Below, piece by piece: positions 40,369 to 48,743 of a DNA stretch of 57,271 bases; position 1 is the stretch's first letter; each line of letters opens with the position of its first letter. The translations under genes and the position numbers were made by a program. Below the pieces are notes generated by a model. The model ran no database searches and was not told where the DNA came from. It saw only the letters and a program-made list of their open reading frames with translations. Source of the DNA: Deltaproteobacteria bacterium (GTDB taxonomy: Bacteria; Desulfobacterota; Deferrisomatia; Deferrisomatales; BM512); the NCBI GenBank assembly GCA_002869015.1, contig PKTT01000030.1, positions 42,420-99,690 on the forward strand, written 5' to 3'.

Positions 40369-41717
40369 TTAAGCTTCTCCCTTAGTTTATTCCAGATATC
40401 GCCGACGATCTTAACAACCTCTACCGCATCGACGCCAAAGACCCTAATCATTGGCTCCTTGCCACGGTCGCCCTCGTCAAAGATTACGCGTGGCGCTTCT
40501 CCGCCCCGCGCCAAAACGGAGCCCGTCCCCCACTCAAGGGTTGAACCCTCCGCCTCCTTGACTTCCAGGGGCTCGTCATCTCGTGAGAAGGAGTCAATAG
40601 AAAGCCCCAGCTCCTTGCAGGCAGCCAAGACATCTGCGCCATAGCGTATATTCATAACCGCCCTGAAGGGCGAAGCGTGACGCTGTGAGGCGAGGAGTAT
40701 CTTAGCCATGTGCCGTGAACCCCCGAAGCGAGGTCCCTCCGTGTGGCGAACACGCTCACCGGCCTTTGTAATTCTTCCGGGGAAGGCGGCAACGTCATTA
40801 AAGGATTCCGCTCCCTCATGCGCCTCGGCCAGATTTGACTGCACCTCCGGGATTAGACCCCAGGGGTTAATCTCCTCAAGGAGCTCCCACCCTTTATGTA
40901 GCCGCTCCAAGAGAGCGCGGTCGCTGCCTCCCATAGCTGCGGCGTAGGGATTTGTCGGCCCATGTCCCGCTCCAAGGTCATAGGAGCTGGCTATCGCCCG
41001 CGCCAGGAAGGAATGCGCCGCGCGCACAGCTTCCGCGAGGTCAAGGCCCTTGGCAAGATAAGCTGCTATCGCCGCAGAGAGGGTGCAGCCCGTGCCGTGG
41101 GTGTTCTTGGTAGCAACCCTTGTCGTAACGAATCGCCGCTCTTCTCCCCGGTCTGTCAGCAGGAGGTCGGTGACAAGCTCACCTTCGGCGTGTCCGCCCT
41201 TTAGCAGCACGGCGCCGGCCCCGAGGTCTAAAATCGCCCTGGCGGCGCGGAGGGCAGAGTCTTCATCGACGATTTTGATGCCGGTAATGGACTCTGCCTC
41301 GGGGATATTGGGGGTTGCAAGGTAAGCCTTAGGTAAAATCAGCTTTATGAGGGCTGCCCGCGCCTCATCCTTAAGGAGTGGCGCGCCGCCCTTGGCGACC
41401 ATTACCGGATCCACGACAAGCCTTTCGACAGGATATTTGTCAAGGGCGCCTGCTACGGCCTTAATTATCTCCTCTGAAAAAAGCATCCCAGTCTTTGCGG
41501 CATCTGCGCCAATATCTGAGAGCACGGCGGTAACCTGCGCCGCCACCCCCTCTGGCTCGACAGGGTAAATCGCCTCGACGCCCATTGAGTTTTGGGCGGT
41601 AATAGCTGTTATCGCAGAGGCTCCGTGGCAGCCCAGCAGAGAGAAGGTGCGTATATCAGTCTGCACCCCGGCCCCGCCGCCCGAGTCCGATCCGGCGATG
41701 GTGAGAACTCTCTTCAT
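40365..41717 (-). CDS. thiDN: Bifunctional HMP(-P) kinase and thiamin-phosphate synthase ThiDN
   Basis: 450 residues from ATG 41717, preceded by AAAGGA; a longer frame to 41762 has no site. The N-terminal 265 residues are ThiD: IAGSDSGGGAGVQTDIRTFSLLG, GAITAITAQNSMGV-type segment, VVDPVMVAKGGAPLL and THGTGCTLSAAIAAYLA. The C-terminal 170 residues are ThiN: INPWGLIPEVQSNLAEA, DVAAFPGRITKAGERVRHTEGPRFGGSRHMAKILL and NIRYGADVLAACKELG. ThiN replaces ThiE activity in many archaea and some bacteria. It couples HMP phosphorylation to thiamin phosphate formation. Confidence 0.94.
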   Translation of the reverse strand: MKRVLTIAGSDSGGGAGVQTDIRTFSLLGCHGASAITAITAQNSMGVEAIYPVEPEGVAAQVTAVLSDIGADAAKTGMLFSEEIIKAVAGALDKYPVERLVVDPVMVAKGGAPLLKDEARAALIKLILPKAYLATPNIPEAESITGIKIVDEDSALRAARAILDLGAGAVLLKGGHAEGELVTDLLLTDRGEERRFVTTRVATKNTHGTGCTLSAAIAAYLAKGLDLAEAVRAAHSFLARAIASSYDLGAGHGPTNPYAAAMGGSDRALLERLHKGWELLEEINPWGLIPEVQSNLAEAHEGAESFNDVAAFPGRITKAGERVRHTEGPRFGGSRHMAKILLASQRHASPFRAVMNIRYGADVLAACKELGLSIDSFSRDDEPLEVKEAEGSTLEWGTGSVLARGGEAPRVIFDEGDRGKEPMIRVFGVDAVEVVKIVGDIWNKLREKLK

Positions 41718-41724
41718 AGATCCT

Positions 41725-42336
41725 TTACTCCTTGAATACTTTGACAGCCTCAACCCACTCACGGCCCCTAACGGCTATCTCATCTGACAGAAAGAGGTCC
41801 CCCGATACGGCGACCCCAAAAGCACCTGCCTCATAAAGTTTACTCGCAGCTTCGGGCGTCATCCCGCCAAGCGCAAGGAGGGGCAAGGAAACCTTGGCGG
41901 CTATGGCCTCGAAACCCTGAGCGCCAAGCGTCGGCAAATAGGTTTCCTTTGAAGTAGGCTTAAAGACCGGACTTAAGAAACCGTAATCCGCTCCTGCTGA
42001 TTGAGCTGCCAGCGCCTCTCCAAGGTCATGGCAGGAAACTCCAGCGACAAGGTCAGCGCCCTCAACTGGTGCCACCCCGGAAGCGTAGTGGCAACCGGAA
42101 GCGCCAAGCTCAAGAGCCAGCTCCGGGTCTCCATGAATAGAGAGGGTTATCTCAGGCAAATCGCTCAAAAGCCTTGACGCAAAGGAACGCACCACCTCGC
42201 GGCGGAACCCCTTTGCCCTTAGGAGAAACCACTCAACCCCGCCCTCGGCCGCAGAATTAACGGCGCCAAGCAGCCCCTCCCCTAAGAGAGAGAGGTCAGC
42301 TATGGCGAGGAGTCTGGAGGGTAATGGCCTACGCAC
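41725..42336 (-). CDS. Divergent ThiE/TenI-like protein
   Basis: 203 residues. It has the ThiE TIM-barrel outline: LAIADLSLLGEGLLGAVNSA, EWFLLRAKG, GADYGFLSPVFKPTSKE and LLALGGMTPEAASKLYEAGAFGVAVSG. The normal ThiE G-V-H-L-G-Q segment is replaced by SGCHYASG near residues 80-87. With a ThiN domain already present in the next gene it is more likely TenI-like or a duplicate than the main thiamin-phosphate synthase. It overlaps the CooT-like gene by 8 bp. Confidence 0.75.
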   Translation of the reverse strand: MRRPLPSRLLAIADLSLLGEGLLGAVNSAAEGGVEWFLLRAKGFRREVVRSFASRLLSDLPEITLSIHGDPELALELGASGCHYASGVAPVEGADLVAGVSCHDLGEALAAQSAGADYGFLSPVFKPTSKETYLPTLGAQGFEAIAAKVSLPLLALGGMTPEAASKLYEAGAFGVAVSGDLFLSDEIAVRGREWVEAVKVFKE

Positions 42337-42520
42337 TCTCCACGAAGAGTATCTTGTGGTTGAGGAGGTTTATTTCATCGATGGCGCCGTTGACGGTCAT
42401 CTCGTCTCCAAGTAGGCCGATTAGCTTGTAGCCGCCCTCAACGGGCTCTACGCGTGCAACCTCTGCCAAAATGAGCTCTTCAGCGTCACCTCGTTTTACA
42501 TATGCATTTGATTCACACAT
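42329..42520 (-). CDS. CooT-like nickel-binding protein
   Basis: 63 residues from ATG 42520: MCESNAYVKRGDAEELILAE then VEPVEGGYKLIGLLGDEMTVNGAIDEINLLNHKILFVESA. Cys2 and the M-C-E-S-N-A-Y start are the signature of the CooT family, small dimeric nickel-binding proteins studied with CO dehydrogenase in Rhodospirillum. A 13-codon longer frame exists but would hide this N-terminus. No CODH gene is in the window, so its client here is unknown. It precedes the thi genes and overlaps the first of them. Confidence 0.85.
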   Translation of the reverse strand: MCESNAYVKRGDAEELILAEVARVEPVEGGYKLIGLLGDEMTVNGAIDEINLLNHKILFVESA

Positions 42521-42622
42521 CTTTGTCTCTTCCCGACCGGCGCAAAAGCGCAAGTTCAATGTACCCGCAAAGCGGGGCTTCTATAAGGATACCACCCTTG
42601 GTAACCGATGGGGAAAGCGGTG

Positions 42623-43630
42623 TCAAGGATTCCATACCACCGGGCAAAGCAGGGAGCGCTCAATGAGCGCGGAGAGGATTGGATAGTCTCCATCGGTGCG
42701 CGCCAACTGGTGCGCAAGGTGCCTTAGCCCGGCGGGTATGTGTTCGATAAAACCCGGCTTTTTAAAGCGTCCGCCGAGCTTTGCGTAAGCGCCCAGCGCC
42801 TGCATCAAACGAAATGCGCCGATTGCCCCCCAGGAGTCCCTTACCGGGTCCGGGTCGACCCCCCACTCCGAGGAGAGAAGACGGCAATATTCATCGAAAA
42901 GCCCGCCGGACACCTCTAGCGGCAACTCTACATAAGGGTCCAAAAGGAGCGCGGCGGCATCATAGGCAAGGGGCCCAGGTATTGCGCCCTGGAAGTCAAT
43001 AACAATCCACTCATCCCTGTGGCACATCAAATTTCGTGATTGAAAGTCACGGTGCAGGAGATATCCGGCGGGAGCCTCAGAGGCTTCACAAGCAAGGGTT
43101 TCAAGCTCGTAACGCACTCCATGTGGTTCTTCAAGCCCCAGATAGCCGTCAATAAGCTCTTTCAAAAAGTAAAGGGCCTCCTGCTCCATCATTACCCCCC
43201 TGTTATAGGGGGCGCTACCAAAGCCGGTCTTGAGGGTGAACCCCTCCGCGCAGCCGACCTGCATCCGGCAAAGCACTCGCAGCACATTCCGGTAGCACTC
43301 AACAGCTTCATCGAGGCCAAGCTCTTCTTTGACCCTTGAGAAGAGGGTGACATCGCCTAGGTCCTCCAAAAGGATCAGTCCACGCTCCTCATCTGCCGCT
43401 TCCACCTTCGGCACCCTTACCCCGCCGCGTGAAAGGTGCTCGTTAACCCTTAGCCAGGCCCCGTTCTCCTCACGGTCAGGCCCTTCCAGCAGGATGAAGG
43501 TTCCATTCGACGTCCGCACCCGGTAATAGCGGCGCACAGAGCCATCACCGTGGAGCGGCGCGAACTCCGATATTCCTCCTCCAACAAGGGCCTCAACTAT
43601 CTCAAGCTCAGGGAGCGGCGCATTTTCCAT
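42623..43630 (-). CDS. amgK: Aminoglycoside phosphotransferase-family kinase, AmgK-like
   Basis: 335 residues, APH fold. GDGSVRRYYRVRTSNGTFILLEG forms the N-lobe; GYLLHRDFQSRNLMCH carries the catalytic His-x-Asp-x(4)-Asn and WIVIDFQGAIPGPLAYDAAALL the metal-binding Asp. AmgK phosphorylates N-acetylmuramic acid at the anomeric position in Pseudomonas-type recycling. It overlaps nagZ by 34 bp. The cluster context (nagZ, ldcA, mpl, namZ) is what argues for AmgK rather than an antibiotic kinase. Confidence 0.78.
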   Translation of the reverse strand: MENAPLPELEIVEALVGGGISEFAPLHGDGSVRRYYRVRTSNGTFILLEGPDREENGAWLRVNEHLSRGGVRVPKVEAADEERGLILLEDLGDVTLFSRVKEELGLDEAVECYRNVLRVLCRMQVGCAEGFTLKTGFGSAPYNRGVMMEQEALYFLKELIDGYLGLEEPHGVRYELETLACEASEAPAGYLLHRDFQSRNLMCHRDEWIVIDFQGAIPGPLAYDAAALLLDPYVELPLEVSGGLFDEYCRLLSSEWGVDPDPVRDSWGAIGAFRLMQALGAYAKLGGRFKKPGFIEHIPAGLRHLAHQLARTDGDYPILSALIERSLLCPVVWNP

Positions 43631-44586
43631 AGCCTCTGGATCCTCTTATTTATCTTTTCTGAAAGCACTTCTCTTGCCAACCCCTCTACGAGGTTGAATA
43701 TATCAACGCGCTCCCCAAGCATCCCTCCATATATCAGGAGGTCACAGCCGGCGTTTATCGAGTCGGCAGCCACCGCTACAGGGTCCGCCCCTTCGCGGGC
43801 GCCCACCATCTCCATGTCATCGGAGATAGTTACGCCATCAAAAGCAAGGCGGTTTCTCAGGATCTCAATTAGCCAGAACTCCGAACGGGTAGCCGGACGC
43901 GGGTCTACCGCCGAGTAGATTATGTGAGATGCCATAACCATTGGAACCCCGGCCTTCACCACTCGCTTGAAAGGAGCAAGGTCCCTCTTCTCGATGGAGG
44001 TCAACCCTCGTCCATCCATCGCAACACCAAGGTGGGTATCCACGGTCGATGAGCCGTGGCCCGGGAAGTGCTTGGCGCAGCTTCCAATGCCTGCGGCTGT
44101 AAGGCCCCGCACAGCTGCCGCGCTATAGTTTCCTACTACATGGGGGTCCTCACCAAAGGAGCGGTCACCAATTACACCTGACTCCCCCACGGACAGAACA
44201 TCGCATACGGGAGCTAGGTTCACCTCCACCCCAAGCATCCTAAGCTCCATGCCCTGAATCTTTGAGAGGGTCTCCACCTCTTCAAGCGACATCCCCGATA
44301 GCGCAGCAGCAGCGGGCATATGAGAGACCCCCCTCTTTATCCGCTCTACGCGCCCGCCCTCCTGATCGACCATGACAAGGGGCGTCCAGCCGTCGAGGTG
44401 GTCTGTGAGTTTGGCTTTAGCCTCCTCTGCCAATGACTTTACGGTTTTGGCGTCGGGGCAATTTCGAGCAAAGAGGATGATACCACCCAGCCCATATTTA
44501 TCGGCAAACCCCTCAAGCCACCCGGGGATTTCATACCCATCGAACCCGATGACGAGTAGCCTTCCGTAGCGAGGTGGATGGTTCAT
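43597..44586 (-). CDS. nagZ: Beta-N-acetylhexosaminidase NagZ
   Basis: 329 residues, GH3 domain. LVMVDQEGGRVERIK near 90, CAKHFPGHGSSTVDTHLG near 190 (the K-H-F-P-G-H-G catalytic His motif), HIIYSAVD and GVTISDDMEM with the nucleophile Asp. It removes GlcNAc from anhydro-muropeptides in the cytoplasm. It overlaps ldcA by 4 bp and the amgK-like gene by 34 bp. Confidence 0.92.
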   Translation of the reverse strand: MNHPPRYGRLLVIGFDGYEIPGWLEGFADKYGLGGIILFARNCPDAKTVKSLAEEAKAKLTDHLDGWTPLVMVDQEGGRVERIKRGVSHMPAAAALSGMSLEEVETLSKIQGMELRMLGVEVNLAPVCDVLSVGESGVIGDRSFGEDPHVVGNYSAAAVRGLTAAGIGSCAKHFPGHGSSTVDTHLGVAMDGRGLTSIEKRDLAPFKRVVKAGVPMVMASHIIYSAVDPRPATRSEFWLIEILRNRLAFDGVTISDDMEMVGAREGADPVAVAADSINAGCDLLIYGGMLGERVDIFNLVEGLAREVLSEKINKRIQRLWKMRRSLSLR

Positions 44587-45506
44587 AGGACCGCCGGCTC
44601 CAGAAACTCAAGGCTACCGTTTGAGGGGTCAAGTCTTGCAATAGGGCCAAATGGAAGGGTGCGGTTTGGTGTCACATGCCCGCATGGCAGCCCTGTCAGA
44701 ACTGGAAGATCTACTGCCTCGGCGAACTCCTCTATAACCGGCGCAATGTCATTCACCCCAATACCCTCGGGGAGAAAAGCTTTGAGCTCCCCAAAGACAA
44801 CCGCCCTTACCCCATCAAGCGCCGAGGAGTTGATTAGATGCCATAGCATCCTATCGATGCGGTATGGGTATTCCCCTACCTCCTCGATAAAGAGAATATG
44901 GCCCTCCATCTTGAAGCCGTAGGGGGTACCTATTGAGGATGAAAGCAGTGAGAGGCACCCTCCGCAAACCGGTGCCTCCACAACTTTGCCGCCCTTAATG
45001 GCAGTTAGCCCTTCAAAAATAGGCCGCATTGCTTCCCCAAAAAGTCCAAGGCAGGAGAGGAGCTCTTCAGAGTCCGCCACCTCCTCCTGCGTCCCTCTCC
45101 GTATGTGGGGACCGTGCAGGGTGGCCCAGCCTGCTATCTCGCGAAAGGCTCCGAGAAGCGCTGTGTTATCGCTAAAGCCAACAACCACTTTGGGCTCTAT
45201 ATCCTCACCAAGCGGCAGGCGGGGAATGATCCGTTGAGCACCATAACCCCCGCGAGCCAGGAATATAGCCTTTATCTCAGGGTCGCGGAGAACGCGGGTA
45301 AGTTCCTCCACGCGGCGGTCGTCGCTTCCAGCCAGATAGCGGAAACGGGAGTCGGCATCGCTACGCATCTCGACCAGGAGACCGCGCTCCTCAAGGAATG
45401 CCTTCGCATCCACTAAGAGCGCCCTCTCCAATGGACCCGACGGGGTGACTATCGCAACTTTGTCCCCTCGCTTTATCGCCCTTGTAAACTTAATTGCTCT
45501 TTGCAT
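44583..45506 (-). CDS. ldcA: LD-carboxypeptidase (murein tetrapeptide carboxypeptidase)
   Basis: 307 residues from ATG 45506; a longer frame starting at 45548 lies inside the upstream gene. IFLARGGYGAQRIIPRLPL near 86 is the nucleophile elbow region, PKVVVGFSDNTALLGAF the nearby Ser motif, and LPVLTGLPCGHVTPNRTLPFG the catalytic His segment near the end. It trims D-Ala from tetrapeptides so that Mpl can use the tripeptide. Overlaps the GHL10-parvulin gene by 17 bp. Confidence 0.9.
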   Translation of the reverse strand: MQRAIKFTRAIKRGDKVAIVTPSGPLERALLVDAKAFLEERGLLVEMRSDADSRFRYLAGSDDRRVEELTRVLRDPEIKAIFLARGGYGAQRIIPRLPLGEDIEPKVVVGFSDNTALLGAFREIAGWATLHGPHIRRGTQEEVADSEELLSCLGLFGEAMRPIFEGLTAIKGGKVVEAPVCGGCLSLLSSSIGTPYGFKMEGHILFIEEVGEYPYRIDRMLWHLINSSALDGVRAVVFGELKAFLPEGIGVNDIAPVIEEFAEAVDLPVLTGLPCGHVTPNRTLPFGPIARLDPSNGSLEFLEPAVL

Positions 45507-47340
45507 TGGGATTTTCCGTCTCTTTTGAGGAGAGCTCCGCCCCGCCACTTTGAATGGCAGCCGAAAGCTCCCCTAGAAACCTGATGCGCCGCTCCTCCCA
45601 TTCAATTTTATCATAGGAGATATCCTTGCCTCCCCCCTTTTCAAGAACCTTGTACAGCCAGTAACCATTGGATACACGGACCGGCGGCGTCACCCCTCCC
45701 ACAGGGGTTTCGGCGAGCAGCTTATCTACCTCCTCCCCGGGGCGCAGATATCTTCTTGGCAAGACTCCCCCAAAGGCTTTTGTACCACCCTGAGAATATT
45801 CTGCGGCTACCTCATCGAAAGCGGCACCGGATAATAGCTTCTCCCTCGCTTCATCAATAAGCTCCAGCTGCTCATCAACTCTTTCCGGCAGATCGAGGGG
45901 ATGCAGGTAACGGAAAACTCCCGCCAGCTCCTCCCACTCCATCGAGCGGTGCTCCTTACCGGAGATCCCTTTGAGGAGGGCGGGGATTATTTTGGCGACT
46001 ACTACATCAAATTCTCGCCTCCTGGCCTCCACCGAACTTTCCCAATCGGCTGGTAGAGTCTCCCCCGGAAAGGCCTTCAAGACAGCCAACTTTAAGGGGT
46101 CCAAACCTTCGCTGCCTATAAGAAGAGAGCGCCCCTCATCCAACGCGCCATTTACTTCGCCGCGCACCTCTCTCAGATATCCGCCTACACCTCCCTCGAC
46201 TTCACGGATACTTCCACAATCGAAGAGGCATATTCCATCATAGCCTAGGTCACGGGCTATCTTAGCCTCCTCGGCAATAACCGAGGGCTCCTTTATATAT
46301 GCGCCAAGCCCCGCCCACAACTTGACGTTTGGCGCAATCGCCCTGGCCTCGCTCCTAATCTTCTTAAGCTGGCCACCAACTCTTTCCGGTGAACCGAAGT
46401 AGGACATAGGATAAATGGCATCAATCAGCCCCTCCATCATCCAGCCACGCCAATCCTGACCCTTCTCAAGAAATGCCGCCGGGGCATCGGGGACCACAGC
46501 AGCGGATATCTCTATATCCGCGTTAAGCTCCTTAACTGATTTTCTAACGTCTCGCAAAAGAGCCGTAACGCTATCGGCGCGCATCCCTGCCCACAGCAGC
46601 TTGGCTGTGGTTATAAAAGAGATGGCCGGGGTCATCTCACCGGCCAGCCAACCCTCTATGTCCAATCCGCCAAAGGTCGCGGGCAGGTAACGGGCGTCGA
46701 ACCCATAGCGGTTGAACCATGCCGCGCCAAGGAGGCCACCCTGCCCATAAGCGGGACCGGGGTAGCGTATGAAATCGAGGTGGAGCCCATTTACGGGGTA
46801 CTTTTCCACCACCTCACGTGCCAGGCGGACAAAATGAGCGCGGTAACCGGGTGAGGCCGGGTCTGCATAAACCCCCTCAATCCACCCCATAGCGCGGTCA
46901 AGCAGCGTGTACTCCGAGACTGGCCTACCGTCACGGTCGGTAAGCTGCCACTCAGGGGAGGCATTTACTGGGTGCTCCGGTGAAAGGGGCGGTTCGATAT
47001 CGCCCCAGAGGTAGTAGACGTTAAGCCACGCTATCTGCCGCTCAGCTTGGCAGGCATCAAGAAAGGCTCTGTAAGGGTCGTAGGGTGGTGGCGCAAGTAT
47101 CTCCTCCGCCCTTGGCGCGAGGTCCGTATCATAATATGCGTCGGCGCGACCCCTTATCTGGACCAATGCTGTCTCGACGCCTGAAATTTTCAGCTCCTCA
47201 CAGAGGGGGGCGATGTTAGAGGGGTCCGCCAGCTGGTCCCTCACGATCCACGCACCCGTTTCGACCTGGGCGCTGGATAAAACCGACGAGGGAATCGATG
47301 CAAGGAGCAGCGCCGTTAGAACGAGGAGCCTCTTCAACAT
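45490..47340 (-). CDS. GHL10-type glycoside hydrolase-like protein fused to a parvulin domain
   Basis: 616 residues. A signal peptide (MLKRLLVLTALLLASIPSSVLS) leads to a GHL10 domain (about 25-330): GAWIVRDQLADPSNI, GVETALVQIRGRADAYYDTDL, VEKYPVNGLHLDFIRYP and MMEGLIDAIYPMSYFG. The C-terminal third has a PpiC-like domain: ELIDEAREKLLSGAAFDEVAAEYSQGGTKAFGGVLPRR then PVRVSNGYWLYKVLEK. GHL10 is usually found alone; a parvulin tail suggests the enzyme assists folding or is itself cell-envelope associated. It sits in the murein cluster and overlaps mpl by 7 bp. Substrate unknown. Confidence 0.75.
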   Translation of the reverse strand: MLKRLLVLTALLLASIPSSVLSSAQVETGAWIVRDQLADPSNIAPLCEELKISGVETALVQIRGRADAYYDTDLAPRAEEILAPPPYDPYRAFLDACQAERQIAWLNVYYLWGDIEPPLSPEHPVNASPEWQLTDRDGRPVSEYTLLDRAMGWIEGVYADPASPGYRAHFVRLAREVVEKYPVNGLHLDFIRYPGPAYGQGGLLGAAWFNRYGFDARYLPATFGGLDIEGWLAGEMTPAISFITTAKLLWAGMRADSVTALLRDVRKSVKELNADIEISAAVVPDAPAAFLEKGQDWRGWMMEGLIDAIYPMSYFGSPERVGGQLKKIRSEARAIAPNVKLWAGLGAYIKEPSVIAEEAKIARDLGYDGICLFDCGSIREVEGGVGGYLREVRGEVNGALDEGRSLLIGSEGLDPLKLAVLKAFPGETLPADWESSVEARRREFDVVVAKIIPALLKGISGKEHRSMEWEELAGVFRYLHPLDLPERVDEQLELIDEAREKLLSGAAFDEVAAEYSQGGTKAFGGVLPRRYLRPGEEVDKLLAETPVGGVTPPVRVSNGYWLYKVLEKGGGKDISYDKIEWEERRIRFLGELSAAIQSGGAELSSKETENPNAKSN

Positions 47341-48743
47341 GACCCCTCCAACCTTTTAAGAAGCCTCTGGTGAATCCCCTCGAAGCCGCCGTTTGAGAGG
47401 ATGACAACAACATCCCCCGGCGAAGCCTCCGCTGATATGGCATCAATGATAGCCCCTGCGTCGTGGTGAGCGGTTGCCTTGGTGCCCCGTAAAGAGACCT
47501 CTCGGGCAAGCTTCTTCACGTCGAGCACGCCATCGGCTCCGCACTTTTCAGGGTTTGGAACTTCCCTTATAAACAAGCGGTCCACAGCGCCAAAGGCCCC
47601 TGTAAGGGGCGCCTGGAAAACCGGGCGGCGCATCGTGTTTGAGCGCGGCTCGACCACGGCGAAAATCCTTCTTTCAGGGTAAGTATCGCGAAACCCCTCA
47701 AGGGTGGATTTAATAGCCGTCGGGTGGTGCGCGAAATCATCGTAAACCTTGACCCCGCCCTTCTCGCCACGAAGCTCACCGCGACGCTTTACCCCCGTGA
47801 AGGTAGCAACACCCCCGGCTATAACCTCAGCCGAGAGCCCGAAAGCCTTCGCCCCGGCGATTGACGCCAAGAGATTCCAACCCTGGTGGCGGCCTATGAG
47901 GTTGTGCGAGGTCTCCAGATAAAAGCCCTCCGGCCCGCTGACTTTGAGCTTGCCCCCCTCCTCCGCTCCGCTCCATTCAGCATCACGCTGCCTTAAGGAG
48001 TAGCGCTCCACAGGCGTAAAGGCGCCCTCAACAAGGCGCATCACCTCCCCATCATCGGCGTTGGCAATTATAAGGCCATTCCCAGGCACCAACCGTATGA
48101 GGTGTCTGAAAACTTCCCTAAGCCTCTCCATATCCGGGTAGATATCGGCGTGGTCATATTCTAGGTTGTTCAAGATGAGAATCTTCGGGCGGTAATGTAT
48201 GAATTTCGGCCGTTTATCGAAAAATGCGGTGTCGTACTCATCACCCTCAAGGGCAAAGGGCGCACCACCATTCGACTGAAAGCCCGAAGGCAGCCCCGCC
48301 GGCACCCCGCCTATCAGCCATGAAGGGTTTAGGCCACCCTCTCTCAGGAGCCAAGTTACAAGCGCGGTGGTTGTAGTTTTGCCATGGGTCCCGGTGACTA
48401 CTACGGGAGTCTTGGCTGGAAGAAAGTGCTCCCCGATCAAGACGGCAAGCGCGGTATATGGATAGCCCTCATTTAGCACACGCTCGACCTCCGGGTTGCC
48501 CCGGCTAACGGCGTTGCCTATTATCGTTAGGTCGGGCTGCTCAGGAATATTGGCCGCAGCATAACCCTCCATAACCTCTATGCCGCGCTCCGCGAGAAGG
48601 GTAGACATTGGCGGGTAGGCACCCGAATCCGAGCCTGTCACCTGAAAGCCATCACCTGCTAGGGCCGCCGCCACATTCGCCATTGCGGTGCCGCAGATGC
48701 CGACAAAGTGTATATGCGCGCCCGGCTTTAATAGATGAGGCAT
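47334..48743 (-). CDS. mpl: UDP-N-acetylmuramate:L-alanyl-gamma-D-glutamyl-meso-DAP ligase Mpl
   Basis: 469 residues, Mur ligase fold. IHFVGICGTAMANVAAALAGDG opens the UDP domain, VVVTGTHGKTTTTALVTWLL is the ATP loop, EGDEYDTAFFDKRPKFIHYRP and ILNNLEYDHADIYPDME are typical of Mpl, and VKVYDDFAHHPTAI gives the C-terminal domain. It joins recycled tripeptide to UDP-MurNAc. It overlaps the namZ-like gene by 16 bp. This is the step that returns recycled murein peptides to synthesis. Confidence 0.92.
   Translation of the reverse strand: MPHLLKPGAHIHFVGICGTAMANVAAALAGDGFQVTGSDSGAYPPMSTLLAERGIEVMEGYAAANIPEQPDLTIIGNAVSRGNPEVERVLNEGYPYTALAVLIGEHFLPAKTPVVVTGTHGKTTTTALVTWLLREGGLNPSWLIGGVPAGLPSGFQSNGGAPFALEGDEYDTAFFDKRPKFIHYRPKILILNNLEYDHADIYPDMERLREVFRHLIRLVPGNGLIIANADDGEVMRLVEGAFTPVERYSLRQRDAEWSGAEEGGKLKVSGPEGFYLETSHNLIGRHQGWNLLASIAGAKAFGLSAEVIAGGVATFTGVKRRGELRGEKGGVKVYDDFAHHPTAIKSTLEGFRDTYPERRIFAVVEPRSNTMRRPVFQAPLTGAFGAVDRLFIREVPNPEKCGADGVLDVKKLAREVSLRGTKATAHHDAGAIIDAISAEASPGDVVVILSNGGFEGIHQRLLKRLEGSC

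Noticed and set aside
42521-42640. A TPP riboswitch before the thi genes
   Set aside because: The conserved CUGAGA and ACCUGA-type blocks are absent in the leader and the genes are tightly overlapped with upstream ones.
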